Below are positions 47,701 through 58,144 of a stretch of DNA of 64,000 nt, piece after piece. Source of the DNA: Catonia carolina. Its lineage: Eukaryota; Arthropoda; Insecta; Hemiptera; Achilidae. The stretch is taken from contig JAQMRL010000016.1 in the NCBI GenBank assembly GCA_035578175.1, positions 2,295,501-2,359,500 on the forward strand, written 5' to 3'. A program made the translations under genes and the position numbers. Under the pieces are notes generated by a model. That model did not search any database and was not told the DNA's origin. It was given only the letters and a program-made list of their open reading frames with translations. Position 1 is the stretch's first letter. Each line of letters opens with the position of its first letter.

Positions 47701-48028
47701 ATGCTTTTATTATTTCTCTCCCATCAACATTACAGAAATAAAAATTTTTATACATTGATTTTTTATATCCTAACAATTTGCCTTTTTTTGCCCTCCCATA
47801 TCTACTCTCTCTGACCGCAAATTCCCATTTTAATTCATAATCACTTAGAAATGCTTCGAAATCCTTATGCCCTCCCTCCTCAATAAACGTTTCTAGTATA
47901 ATAAAACAGTCATACTTCTGTAAAAAATGAAAAAAATCATTGTAACACTTACCTCTAATACCAGCCACATTGTATACTAGCACACTTACATCCCTAACCT
48001 TACTAACATTACCGCTGACGGCCCCGTA
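44737..48028 (-). pseudogene. LINE-B ORF2: endonuclease/RT with one C-terminal frameshift
   Basis: The frame is open from just after the ORF1 stop to 45,119. EEP endonuclease motifs come first: VYNVAGIRG, LETF, VVVGDWNGRIG, VIDLVCV and SDHMPVV. RT follows: APGEDRIPAEFYKRA, NQAGFRRGYSTVDNVF, FFVDFRAAFDSVDRD, GVKQGCPLSPLLFSLFINDL, and an intact active site LLYADDVVIL. All catalytic residues appear intact. At about 45,130-45,150 the frame shifts once. The remainder (to 44,737) has a C-x2-C-x9-H-x4-C knuckle (CSMCNTGEKE to GRC) typical of LINE ORF2 C-termini. No ATG lies between the ORF1 stop and the EEP catalytic Asn. Confidence 0.85.
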
Positions 48029-48916
48029 TCACTCATTCACCTCTTCACCCACGTTCCCTTGTTTATTGATTTTGTCCTCGACATTTTCCAGCAGCATATC
48101 AGCATCCTTCCCGACGATCTCTTTAAATTTTGTCTTTCCTTCCTGGTTGCCCCATCTTAATCCGGTCTCTTCTTCCCACTTAAATGACGCTCCATTGATT
48201 ACTAATCGGTCCTGCACAACAATCACCCGCAGATTCGGCCGCAAACGCGACACCTCCTTCTTTATGAGAAACAACTTTGCCCTGGCTCTTCTGGTTTCTT
48301 GCGAAAAATCCTTTTGAATGTATATGCTAGTTCCTTTCAACTTGCTGGAATTTTTCAATATCCACTGAACATCTGCATCATCCGGGAAGTGCGCAATAAG
48401 CGGCGCCCCTGTCCTTGCCTTCCCCAAAGGATGCGCTCGATTTACCCACATATCAGCACGACAACCTAGGTAGTTAACACAAAAGTTTTTTACCACTGTC
48501 CCATAATCTGTTTGACCTAACACATAATCTAAACCTTTAAATATTAGGTTATTTCTTCGCCCTCTGTCCTCCAGGTCTATTACCCTATTTAACAGTTTTT
48601 TATTGTCTTCCCTCAAATTACTAATCTCACTTTTTAATTTTTTATTTTCGTTCCCTAATTCGCTCACCATGCCCGTAAGATGCAACAAATCTTCCTTCGT
48701 AACTAGTTTAGCTAATCTTTCGTCTAACTTTACACACAACCTTTCCTCCAACCTTTCAAAAGCTGTATTTAATGCTCCTTCTTCCATACTAACAGATTCC
48801 ACTCCCGATCTTTTTTTCGCGACCTGACCTAGAAGTTCTGGCGAACTTTGCGATCGATTTCGCTTCGGCGTACTCGAGTTTACGGGCGAATAATAGTTCC
48901 GAATATTTTTCTTCAT
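48029..48916 (-). CDS. LINE-B ORF1 protein
   Basis: 295 residues from ATG 48,916. The basic, Ser-rich N-terminus (residues ~1-40) is followed by a long charged heptad region (about 45-115, with LEERLCVKLDERLAKLV and NKKLKSEISNLREDNKKLL), a likely coiled coil. Then comes DRGRRNNLIFKGLD, the RRM-like start seen in L1 ORF1p/FP25K-like LINE proteins, and a C-terminal domain up to ~240. Probable role: binding element RNA as a multimer. It ends at TGA 48,031-48,029, and ORF2 continues in the same frame. Confidence 0.8.
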   Translation of the reverse strand: MKKNIRNYYSPVNSSTPKRNRSQSSPELLGQVAKKRSGVESVSMEEGALNTAFERLEERLCVKLDERLAKLVTKEDLLHLTGMVSELGNENKKLKSEISNLREDNKKLLNRVIDLEDRGRRNNLIFKGLDYVLGQTDYGTVVKNFCVNYLGCRADMWVNRAHPLGKARTGAPLIAHFPDDADVQWILKNSSKLKGTSIYIQKDFSQETRRARAKLFLIKKEVSRLRPNLRVIVVQDRLVINGASFKWEEETGLRWGNQEGKTKFKEIVGKDADMLLENVEDKINKQGNVGEEVNE

Positions 48917-49130
48917 TAATACAATTTATTAAATTTTATTTTAATTATTATGGTCCATACACAACCGAAAAAAAAGAAAAAACAATCATAGATTACTGGG
49001 TCACTTTATACATTAATAACCACGAATAAACAAGTACGTTAATTGTTTGTCTTACAATACCACAACGCAGCGATAAGAGGCACGTCCGCTCGATCCAACA
49101 GTCAATTTACAACTCCTAAAAGGAAGTAAT

Positions 49131-49540
49131 TATCTATTCATTTCTAATCACACTGAATAAAAGATTGTGCTATATCGCATTTCATACGATGATTTTGTTC
49201 CACATCTCATAAAAAATTATATTCCTATCGCTAGTAAATTTTGCTGCAAGTCAATTTTTATTAATATAGTCTATGTATAGTTAATTAAAGAAAAAAAACC
49301 ATCGTAAGCTTACCTTGAGTGAATATACTCGTAATTATCCGTGTAATGCAATAAAGTCAGGTGTTGATCACCTACAAAGGGTTTGTACTACACGAAATCA
49401 TTTTGAATGTAACAGTGAAATATACAAACAAAAAGATGGGCAAATTTCAATGGGAGCTCCACTACGTTTGATTTTATCAGAAATTTAGAGTATTTTGAAG
49501 ACATTATGTTACTATATCTAATACGATTCATACACATTGT
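49131..49540. other. Spacer, unit 2, no gene seen
   Basis: Ortholog of 12,061-12,471. Confidence 0.45.
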
Positions 49541-49694
49541 CCACAGAGGTGGCCCAGTGGTTAGCAAGCTCCGCTGCAAAGCTGAGGTATCTGGTTCGAT
49601 TCCTGGCCAGGGTGTGGAAAATTATTACAAGTCCAAACGCAGTGTAGTCACTAATAACCAAGATGTTGATATGACTTAAAAAAACTAAAAAAAT
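49541..49694 (+). mobile_element. SINE-B, unit 2
   Basis: Ortholog of 12,472-12,625, with B box GGTTCGATTCC near 49,593. Confidence 0.75.
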
Positions 49695-50110
49695 TGGTGT
49701 GAAACACTCACACTACTCTCTCATGCCAATGTAGATAATGAACAATATATGTTATGTTTATTCATGAGTAAACAGTGTAAAATTAAAAGCATAACCTAAT
49801 TGAAATCGTGAGTAAATGATGTGAAACGAAAGTCAACCCAGCTGTAGAATTTGAAAATATGGAAAATCACCAATTGGTGCTAAAGTACGCTCTGCAGCAG
49901 AAAATGCTTGAAAGAATAGTTGTAGATATTTGAAATTTTTATAACTTTGTATTATATGTAAAATTTTTGTTGTAAAGTGCATACTACTGGCGCAATCTTG
50001 AAAAATCTCATTTATTTACTGATTTTGATGAAAAGTTACTGAAAATCACTAATTGCCACTAGACTAAGCGTTGTACAGAGAAAGTTTGAAATAAAAGTTG
50101 TCAAAACAGT
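49695..50110 (-). mobile_element. HINE 3' part, reverse, unit 2
   Basis: Ortholog of 12,626-13,095, without the CTTGTATAACTTG expansion. Confidence 0.65.
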
Positions 50111-50118
50111 CCGATTTT

Positions 50119-50510
50119 TACTTTCTCTTGCCTATATAAATATATAGGAAGGAATTGTTGTTTCATGTCAATTTTTCGAAATCGAGTTTTTACTGGATCT
50201 ACAAGTTTTCAGACCCACCAAACCCAAAAAAACATGCTTTTAGAGATTGGTCTGTGTGTGTGTGTGAACAGAATATCTCAAGAAGGGAACATCGTATGAA
50301 CGTGAAACTTGAAACTTTAGTTACATACCACTACCGGACCGATTTTCGTCTTGGTCGATTTTCGTTTTGCGTCTCACTCATGATTAAAATAAGGTTATGT
50401 TTTTTGAGGTTAGTTTCTTGTTTATTTCTAATGGTTTATTACTAATGTTAAGTTACATTGGTAATTATTTGCATTGGGAAGAGAAAGTTGCATGAGTGTT
50501 TCACTCCAGA
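50119..50510 (+). mobile_element. HINE with ~470 bp internal deletion
   Basis: Both ends match 13,114-13,970, but the middle is missing. The join is near 50,340 (CTACCGGACC to GATTTTCG). Confidence 0.8.
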
Positions 50511-51116
50511 TTTTTTTTACTTATTTTCTTGCAAAATAAGCAGCAACAGAAAGTTGCTATTGCAACTAAACTAAGCATTGTACAGAATACAATAATTGGT
50601 ATTAAATTTGAAATAAAAGTTGTAGGTTTTTAAATGTGCTACAATTTTGATTGTATACACTTTTGCCCTAAATGCATATTAAGGCCGCAATCTTTAAAAC
50701 TATTTTTTTTCCAATGAGAGCACAGCCTGCCCAAGAATTTCAGCAATAAGTGCCTACATGATCACATAGATCATAAAAATTTTATTAAATGAGGCGTTTT
50801 TAAAAAAAAAAACTAATAGCTGTTTTAGGGAAATCACAAAAAATTGAACAATGACACTAATAAACTACTTCTTTCTCATAAGCAATTTAATGAAAATGTT
50901 CATGTCAGGTCCTTTAGTAGTACCTAACTTAAGTTTCAATATTGTACAATGTTCCGTTCTTAAGATATTTTTTTTCACACACACCAAGACCAATCGCTGA
51001 AAATATGTTTTTTGGGTTCAGCTACTCTGAAAACATATATATCCGGTGAAAACTCGTTTTCAAAAATCAACATGGAATGATACTTTCCTTCCAATATATT
51101 TATATAGGCAAGAGAA
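50511..51116 (-). mobile_element. HINE 5' part, reverse, unit 2
   Basis: Ortholog of 13,971-14,581, with the 5' terminus near 51,118. Confidence 0.7.
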
Positions 51117-51189
51117 AGTGAGTCATAAATCATAGCTCACTATATGACTTGATTGCTTATTTCATTTAATACCGGCGTGGGTCATTTTT

Positions 51190-52111
51190 ACTTTCTCTTG
51201 CCTATATGAATATATAGGAAGGAACTATTGTTTTCATGTCGATTTTAAGAAATCGAGTTTTCACCGGATCTATACGTTTTCAGACCCCCTGAACCCAAAA
51301 AACATGTTTTTAGCGATTGGTCTGTGTGTGTATTTGTGTGAACAGAATATCTCAAGAACGGAACATCGTACGAACTTAAAACTTAAGTTACATACCACTA
51401 CTGGACCCGACACGAACATTTTCATCAAAATCGGTCAACCGGAAGTAGTAGTTTATTCGTGTAATTTTTCACTTCTTTGTGATTTTCTCAAAATTTGGTC
51501 CTACTATTTTTTTAAAAATGGCCTAGTTTATTCAATTTTTTATTCTCTACAGGATAGGGTAGGCGCCATGTTTGCTGAAATTCTTGGTGAGGCTGTTTTC
51601 ACGTAAAAACGTTGTTTTTTTTAACATTACGGCTTTATTATGCATTTTAGCGCAAAAATTTATATAACAAAAGTTGTAGAAAATTTAAAATCCGACAACT
51701 TTTATTTCAAACATTTTTTTGTATAACGCTTAGTTTAGCAGTAATTATCGATTTTCTGATTTTTTTTCTCACGAAAACATGTGAAAAATCGATTTTTTTA
51801 AGATTTCGGCCTTAGAATACATTTTACGACAAAAGTGTATATAACAAATTTTATAGAAAATAAAAAGATCTACAACTTTTATTTAGAGCATTTTTTACTA
51901 CAGAGTCTAGTTTAGCGTGAAATAGTGATTTTCCGTATTTTTAAGCCAAACTGAGTTCGATTTTCATTTTGTGTCATTCACTCATGATTAAAATAAGGTT
52001 ATGTTTTGAGGTTAGTTTTTTGTTTATTTCTAATGTTTTATTACTAATTTTAGGTTTATTGTTTATTATTTGCATTGGCAAGAGAAAGTTGTGCGAGTGT
52101 TTCACACCAGA
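51190..52111 (+). mobile_element. HINE, complete, unit 2
   Basis: Ortholog of 14,652-15,574. The best-preserved 3' stem-loop in the unit (GTGCGAGTGTTTCACACCAGA, with one mismatch). Confidence 0.85.
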
Positions 52112-52507
52112 TTTTTTGTTATGTTTAAGGCAAAATGATGCATTTGTTGTGAAACCAAAATTTATAGTATGTAACAAAGTTTCAAAGGAAAAATAAAAGT
52201 ACTATACCAAATACTAGTGCTTGTATAGTATAGGCCGGGTAGAATAAACAATTATTCTAATGTATCGTCAGAATGATGGAAATTACATATGTTATATTGT
52301 TTTTTATTGCTAATGTGTGTACATTGCAATCTGTCCCAATGAGATGAGATGAGAATGATGTGTATGACGTATAAAGGAGGTGTAGTCTTGCACTGACTCA
52401 GGCCAATTATTCCTGCGAGGGTGTGGTTAATTGAACCCCAACCATCGAAGTACACCGGTAACCACTGTCTAGTATTCAAATGCATATAAAAGTAAAACCT
52501 AGTAAAA
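52112..52507. other. Spacer, unit 2, no gene seen
   Basis: Ortholog of 15,575-15,966. Confidence 0.45.
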
Positions 52508-53418
52508 CTGGTGAGAAACACTCACACAGCTCTCTCTTGCCAATGCTAATAATTAACAGTAATTCTAACATTAGTAAGAAAAGTTTGTAAATAAACAATA
52601 ACATCAATAAACATAACCTAATTTTAATCATGAGTGAAAGACGCAAAATGAAAATCAATCTCAATTTGGCATACGGAAAATCACTTTTTCACGCTAAGCT
52701 AGGCTCTGTAGAGAAAAATGCGTAAAAGAAAAGTTGTAGATCTTTTAATTTCCTATAAATTTGATTATATACACTTTTTCGTAAAATGCATACTAAGGCC
52801 GAAGTCTTCAAAAAAATCATTTTTTCACCCATTTTTGTGAGAGAAGAAACAGGAAATCGCCGATTACCGCTAACCTAAACGTTATACAAAAAAGTGTTTC
52901 AAATAAAAATTGTAGGATTTTTAATTCTCTACTTGTTTTATGATATAAATTTTAGCGCTAAAATGCATGTTAGCCATAATCTTGAGAAAAACAATATGTT
53001 TATGTGAAAACAGTTTCACCAAGAATTTCAGGAGACATTGCGCCTACCCTATTTCGTAGAGCATAAAAAATTTAGTAAACCAGGCGATTTTTAAAAAAAT
53101 CGTAGGACCAGTTTTTTAGAAAATCGCAAAAAAGTGAAAAATGACGCGAATAAACTACTACTTCCGGTTGACCGATTTTGATAAAAATGTTCGTGTCGCG
53201 TTCGGTGGTGGTATGCAACTTAAGTTTCAAGTTCCTACGGTGTTCCATTCTTGAGATTTTCCGTTTACACACACACACACTCACAGCTGAATCACTAAAA
53301 ACATGTTTTGTGGGTTCAGGGGACAAAAAATGTGTATAACCGGCGAAAACTGGATTTCGAAAAATTGACAAGAAAACAATACTTTCCTTACTATTTGTTC
53401 ATATAGGCCAGAGAAAGT
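52508..53418 (-). mobile_element. HINE, reverse, complete (empty site of LINE-A)
   Basis: Uninterrupted counterpart of the HINE at 15,967-22,457. The LINE-A junction maps to the run TTTGATTATATACAC near 52,762. Confidence 0.85.
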
Positions 53419-53479
53419 AAAAAGATGATGCCAAAGAATTGAACTAAATTATATCTGGCATTGACTAAATTAATTTTAT

Positions 53480-53535
53480 TAAAAAAAGTCTAAAACCACC
53501 ACACAACTTTTTCTTGCCAATGTCAATAATGAACA
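53480..53535 (-). mobile_element. HINE 3' terminal fragment, unit 2
   Basis: Ortholog of 22,525-22,585, directly upstream of the zinc-finger exon. Confidence 0.55.
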
Positions 53536-53611
53536 ATATGTATACGTGATGCGTGGCAGTGCCACAGGTGTTTCTGTCATTAAATATAATAAAATGTGTT
53601 GTTGTTTTCAG

Positions 53612-54718
53612 ATGGCTGATGCAACTGGAGTGGGAGTGGACTCTTCAAGCAGAACAGCCTCACAAGTCTGTAAATTATGTAGACTGGCTACCATTGACTG
53701 CCACAACAAGAATAAACTCATTGCGTACTGTGCAAAGTGTAAGAAGAGATTACGTAAACAAAGAACCAAATCTTGGTATGGTAAAATTAAACAGCTGTAC
53801 GACTCTTGTTTGACTTGCATGAATACGTTTTATAATAACCTCTCATACGAACCACATGACTGTACGCTAGAAGGCATATTCGTTTGTGACGGTTGTGGCA
53901 GAGTATTCCTCCACAAGGAGAATATAACGCTACATGTAAGTAAATGTCACAAAATCATTTCAAAAATAAATGCAACTGTAAGTGAAAACAATGGCCAAAG
54001 AGATTCAAAATCGGAATTGGAGTTGGAACATTGTGGGCGTACTTCTAGATTGAGTGAAAGTAGCAGTGGCCACAAGATGTCTAAATCAACTGACAATGTG
54101 ATTGGCCAGTCTAAATTACCCAAAACATGTAAAGACTTCACTTGTAGTATTTGTGGAAAGGTTTTAAGTTGTAAATCCGCTTTAACTAGACATATGAGTG
54201 TACATACAGGAGAGAAACCGTTCAAGTGTAGGGTTTGCAATAAAGACTTTAATCGACATGTCAATTTAAAAAGACATTTGCGAATTCATACGGGTGAGAA
54301 ACCATTCAACTGTAAATTCTGTAATAAAAAGTTTACACAGTCATCTAATTTAAATACTCACATGCGTTTACATACAGGAGAGAAACCGTTCAGTTGTAAA
54401 TTCTGTAATAAAAAGTTTACAAATTCATCTGCTTTAACTCTTCATTTGCGAATACATACAGGGGAAAAACCTTTCAAGTGTAAATTCTGTAATAAAAAGT
54501 TTACAAATTCATCTGATTTAACTCGTCATTTGCGAATACATACAGGGGAAAAACCTTTCAAGTGTAAAGTTTGTAATAAAAAGTTTACCCAGTCAGGTGA
54601 TTTAACTAGTCATGTACGAATACATACAGGTGAGAAGCCGTTCAGTTGTAAATTCTGCAATAAAAAGTTTACACAGTCATCTACTTTAAATACACACATG
54701 TGTAGACATATAGAATAG
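53612..54718 (+). CDS. C2H2 zinc-finger protein with ZAD-like N-terminus, paralog 2
   Basis: 368 residues, with start chosen as in paralog 1 (TTGTTGTTTTCAG immediately before the ATG). Residues 1-175 differ from paralog 1 at about five positions and keep all cysteines (20/23, 40/43, 66/69) and the lone finger at 92-113. Seven tandem fingers (176-366) follow, one fewer than paralog 1. Their helix residues (-1, 2, 3, 6) read, in order: C S A R; R V N R; Q S N T; N S A L; N S D R; Q G D S; Q S T T. Linkers are TGEKPF throughout. Probably a DNA-binding regulator or repressor; target unknown. Intact, with its own poly(A) signal. Confidence 0.85.
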   Translation: MADATGVGVDSSSRTASQVCKLCRLATIDCHNKNKLIAYCAKCKKRLRKQRTKSWYGKIKQLYDSCLTCMNTFYNNLSYEPHDCTLEGIFVCDGCGRVFLHKENITLHVSKCHKIISKINATVSENNGQRDSKSELELEHCGRTSRLSESSSGHKMSKSTDNVIGQSKLPKTCKDFTCSICGKVLSCKSALTRHMSVHTGEKPFKCRVCNKDFNRHVNLKRHLRIHTGEKPFNCKFCNKKFTQSSNLNTHMRLHTGEKPFSCKFCNKKFTNSSALTLHLRIHTGEKPFKCKFCNKKFTNSSDLTRHLRIHTGEKPFKCKVCNKKFTQSGDLTSHVRIHTGEKPFSCKFCNKKFTQSSTLNTHMCRHIE

Positions 54719-54742
54719 AAAACACACAATTGTATGATGTGC

Positions 54743-54748
54743 AATAAA
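54743..54748 (+). terminator. Polyadenylation signal of zinc-finger paralog 2
   Basis: AATAAA 25 bp after the stop, same spacing as paralog 1. Confidence 0.65.
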
Positions 54749-54984
54749 AATATGCATGTGCTTCATCTTTAAATACCATTTTTGTATGAACACAAATAAA
54801 CCATAAAAATATAAATCGTGCAGTAAAATTTCTCTGCTATTCATGGCTTCTTCTAGAAGTTTGCTTATGTATAGAGGAGAGTGAAAGTGCAGATGTAAAG
54901 TTTGCAAAATAAACTCTGTACAATTAAAGTCATTCAAGAACACATTGCATGCGTAACCCACAGGATGGACACTTGGTCTGATAA

Positions 54985-56097
54985 ATGTGTATCTCCTTAT
55001 GAATATGTAGGAAGGTAAGTATTGTGTTCATGTCAAATTTTTAAATTGGGTGTAATGATACAAAAATGACTTGACAGCTGGATGTGTTTATGTTTTGGTT
55101 TATTAAAGTATGAAAATAAATAGAGCCAGGTGGTTGATATTAAATATTCAAAATTATTTAACATTGATAGATTTTATCCAAACAAAAGTCTCGTTGCTAG
55201 GCAACTAGAGTAAAGGAGTAGAATTATAAAAAAATGATTTTAGTGTGGGACTGAAAATCAAGAAAAGTAAGTTGGTCCTACATTCGTTCTTGATTATTTA
55301 AAATATATATATATATATGAAGTAAATTTATAAAAATATACTGGATTAATAGTAAAGTTTAAAAGTTGTGACAAGACAAAAAAGAAATACAGTAATGGAC
55401 AGGAAATAATATAATAATTAAATTAAATGATAATGTATCAAAGTAATAATTGTTTTATTGATTTGTATTAAATATACATTACCGCATCAAATTACCATTC
55501 TAATGTGGGGACATAATCAATTCGTTACAAAATTAGCATCTCCATTGTGGGGAATATAATATAAAATTATTCAACTTGTGAGGTTACGCTACAAAATTGC
55601 CATTCCCTTGTGGGGATATATTAATTAAACACATGGGTTTTCACCAGATGTACATGTTTTCAGATCCCCTGAACCCAGAAAAACATGTTTTTAGCGGTTG
55701 GTCTGTGTGTGAACAAAATATCTCAAGAACGGAACATTGAACAAAGTTGAAACTTGAAACTTTTGTTAGGTACCACTAGAGGACCTCACAAGGAAAGTTT
55801 CATCAAAATCAATCAGCCAGAAGTAGTAGTTTATCCGTGTAATTTTTCACTTTTTTGCGATTTTCTAAAAAATTACAAGTTTTTTTAAATCACCTCATTT
55901 ACTATATTGTTAATGCTCACATGATAGGGTAGACGCAATGTCTGCTGAAATTCTTGGGAAGGCCGTTCTTTCATAGAAAAAAATGGTTTTTTTTTTAATA
56001 TCGCGGCCTTAATATGAATTATAGGGCAAAAGTGTGTAATTGAAGAATTAGAAAATTTGAAAATGTACAACTTTTATTTCAAATAGGGCAAGAGAAA
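54985..56097 (+). mobile_element. HINE split by solo LTR and truncated, unit 2
   Basis: Ortholog of the HINE at 24,137. The solo LTR at 55,051-55,633 interrupts it. At about 56,083 it joins directly to the far (5') terminus of the neighbouring inverted HINE, losing the material seen at 24,640-26,290 in unit 1. Confidence 0.75.
55051..55633. mobile_element. Solo LTR, 583 bp, TSD TGGG
   Basis: Starts TGTAATGATAC and ends TTAAACACA. TGGG lies at 55,047-55,050 and 55,634-55,637, and the unit 1 HINE has the uninterrupted site. An (AT)n run lies near 55,304. Three imperfect repeats, each with a TGTGGGGA or TTGTGAGG-like core, lie at 55,490-55,620. No internal coding region remains. Gypsy-like by its 4 bp duplication and TG/CA ends. 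Confidence 0.85.
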
Positions 56098-56443
56098 GTA
56101 AAAAACCAAATCTAGTGAAATGTGTAGAAGATGTCTCTTGAGTGATTCAAGTGAAACTGTTTAATCATTTGAGTTGATCTTTTGTCGTATTGTGTGCTGA
56201 TAGGAGACGCATTTGTTATTCTTATTTACTCCATTCACTTCATTCGTGTTTACGTGTATGGGGTAACAGTTTCTTATCCTCACATATAAATGACATTTTA
56301 TACAATTTATTTCTTGTTCTACATAATTTATTTGTAATTATTTTATTATATTTCGTAGAATGTATGGTTTCTGCTCTGTATGGTTATTTTTCTCTTCGCC
56401 TGTTGTTAAATCAGTTTCCAAATGTAAATTGTAATTAATTGTA
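56098..56443. other. Spacer, unit 2, no gene seen
   Basis: Matches 26,312-26,420 joined to 27,640-27,874. The HINE at 26,538 is absent here. Confidence 0.4.
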
Positions 56444-56634
56444 CAGTCCATTTGAAATAGCATGATAGTATTACTTAAATGGAATAAAGAACGGAGGGAA
56501 TTTTTTAATGTGCTCATGCGTCAGTGCTACCACTAAGAATAATTAAAAGGGAAATTTTACTTTTGAAAAGGGAATTTTTATTCAGAAAAGTTACCGCCAT
56601 TCAGATTTATTATCATGCTATTTTGAATGGACTG
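56444..56634. mobile_element. Short TA-flanked MITE, unit 2
   Basis: Ortholog of 27,875-28,067. Confidence 0.6.
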
Positions 56635-57365
56635 TATTTTGTTTTTGTTTGTTATATCGATTATTATTTTTGTCATTATGCCATGAATCTCATGGCTCTT
56701 ATTTTGTTATTTAAGCGTTTCTCATCTTGTGTATAATTAAGTGGTAGATATTATATATGGTACTTTAGCAAGGTGCAGTTTTATGGGAATATGGGTGGTT
56801 AGAGGATTTATTAGTAGTAATGACGGGTAATGTGTTTGTACAGGCCGTGCCACGATTTTCCAGGCTTGCCGTCCGACCGTTATTACGGTGCATACTATCT
56901 AAAGCAAAAACATTCCCTCACGTTTATTTCATATCACCCCATATAGGCTAAAATGATTAGTAACGTTTTACAAATGTAATTAATTTTTTACTTTGTTAAG
57001 CAAACATAAAGAAATATTACATTAATTTCTATAAATAAACATTAGAAAAAAGTAGATAGACCTAATGTATACATTTATGTAACTAAAGACAAACAATTTG
57101 TAATTGTTATTATTAATAATAACAATGTTAGTGATTATTTTAAGGGTAATTAGAGACGGAAGGCGCGTTGGCACGCGTTTACCGCACGGCGGCCAACATT
57201 GAGCGGTAGTGGACATGAATGAGATGCGTGTGTATTAACAACCATTGAAAAATGTAATGTCGCATCAACTGCATGTTACCGTTGTATCATGTGACACCGT
57301 CTGTCTGTACCCAGCCTAATATGTCATTGTTTATGGTTTATATTTTCAACAACACTAACTGTAAT
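56635..57365. other. Unit 2/3 junction region, no gene seen
   Basis: Ortholog of 28,068-28,267, 28,794-28,952 and 29,752-30,140. It has neither the solo LTR nor the junction HINE, so it holds both empty sites. Confidence 0.5.
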
Positions 57366-57610
57366 ATGTTACACTAAAACGATAGTAGAATGACTCACTA
57401 GGCATTACAACAGCGAGCTTGGAAATGTGTGGCGCGCGCGGCCTATATAAATAATTTCACTAATTTCATCACTACCTCGCCAATTAACCTTTAGCTCTGT
57501 TCTTTACTGGAGATCCATTCAAATATTGTAGTCTCTTTCTTGCCAACAAATACCTTTTCTAATAAACTTGTGTAATTAATTGTGTTAAAAATTGAGGTCT
57601 GCTTATGGCA
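57366..57610 (+). promoter_or_regulatory. LTR-like core promoter block, unit 3
   Basis: TATATA at 57,444-57,449 after GCGCGCGCGGCC, with AATAAA at 57,561-57,566. Conserved as in units 1 and 2. Confidence 0.5.
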
Positions 57611-58144
57611 TTTATAAATTTTTCAACTGAGTCAACTGTATTTTATAAATGCTTTTTCAACCGCATGGTATTTGCACAGCGTTACTGAAACGTGTCATTT
57701 AATAACTTTGCATATTTTATTTTGACAACTAATACTTCACACTTGTGAGTACTGCATTGAGTAAAAACTGGGAAAACAATGTTCTTGATCTTTTAAAATA
57801 TTTTCACAGTTGGGAAATGGAACGGCAAGTAATGAAGACTGTAAATATCAGGAGATTACCAAACAGTAATACCTCCTATACATTTGTAAATGTCAAAATT
57901 TCAACTTGCAGACTAGAAAAACATTGTTAAGACAAAGTAATGTGGACGCATGTCACTGCTTACTTGTAAAATGTAAATCATGAACCAATGACAATCAGTT
58001 GATAGTAACTGGGCACTTATAGTTTTACAAATAGAAATGTTCAATGTTTAAACAAAATTATATCGTGACAATATCTGAAAGGAAAGAGTGTTGAAGAATT
58101 CTCTAAATGTACAGACATTTAAAAGGTGTTAACTTAGATAATAA

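Larger units (their letters stand above)
44078..49116 (-). mobile_element. LINE-B, nearly intact non-LTR retrotransposon (5.0 kb)
   Basis: Minus strand. A ~200 bp 5' UTR precedes ORF1 (48,916-48,029), then ORF2 (to 44,737), a ~650 bp 3' UTR and an (ATT)n-type tail. TAAAAGGAAGTAAT is duplicated at 44,064-44,077 and 49,117-49,130. Unit 1 has the single empty copy at about 12,047-12,060. The GC content is higher than that of its surroundings. The clade is not resolved by eye; the RT differs from LINE-A and LINE-C in having YADD. This is probably the youngest large insertion in the window. Confidence 0.9.
29752..56985. repeat. Unit 2 of the tandem segmental array (~27.2 kb)
   Basis: Collinear with unit 1 throughout. 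It carries private insertions: the HINE at 30,392, the 33.6-35.7 kb block with an extra LINE-C fragment, LINE-B, and the solo LTR at 55,051. It also carries private deletions: inside the HINE near 50,340, and between two inverted HINEs near 56,083. Its zinc-finger gene is intact. Confidence 0.85.

Noticed and set aside
47970..48317. 115-codon plus-strand frame rich in Ser/Thr/Leu
   Set aside because: Antisense to LINE-B ORF1. Its composition reflects the complement of the coiled-coil codons.
53608..53820. Minus-strand 70-codon frame
   Set aside because: Lies wholly within paralog 2 coding sequence on the other strand.
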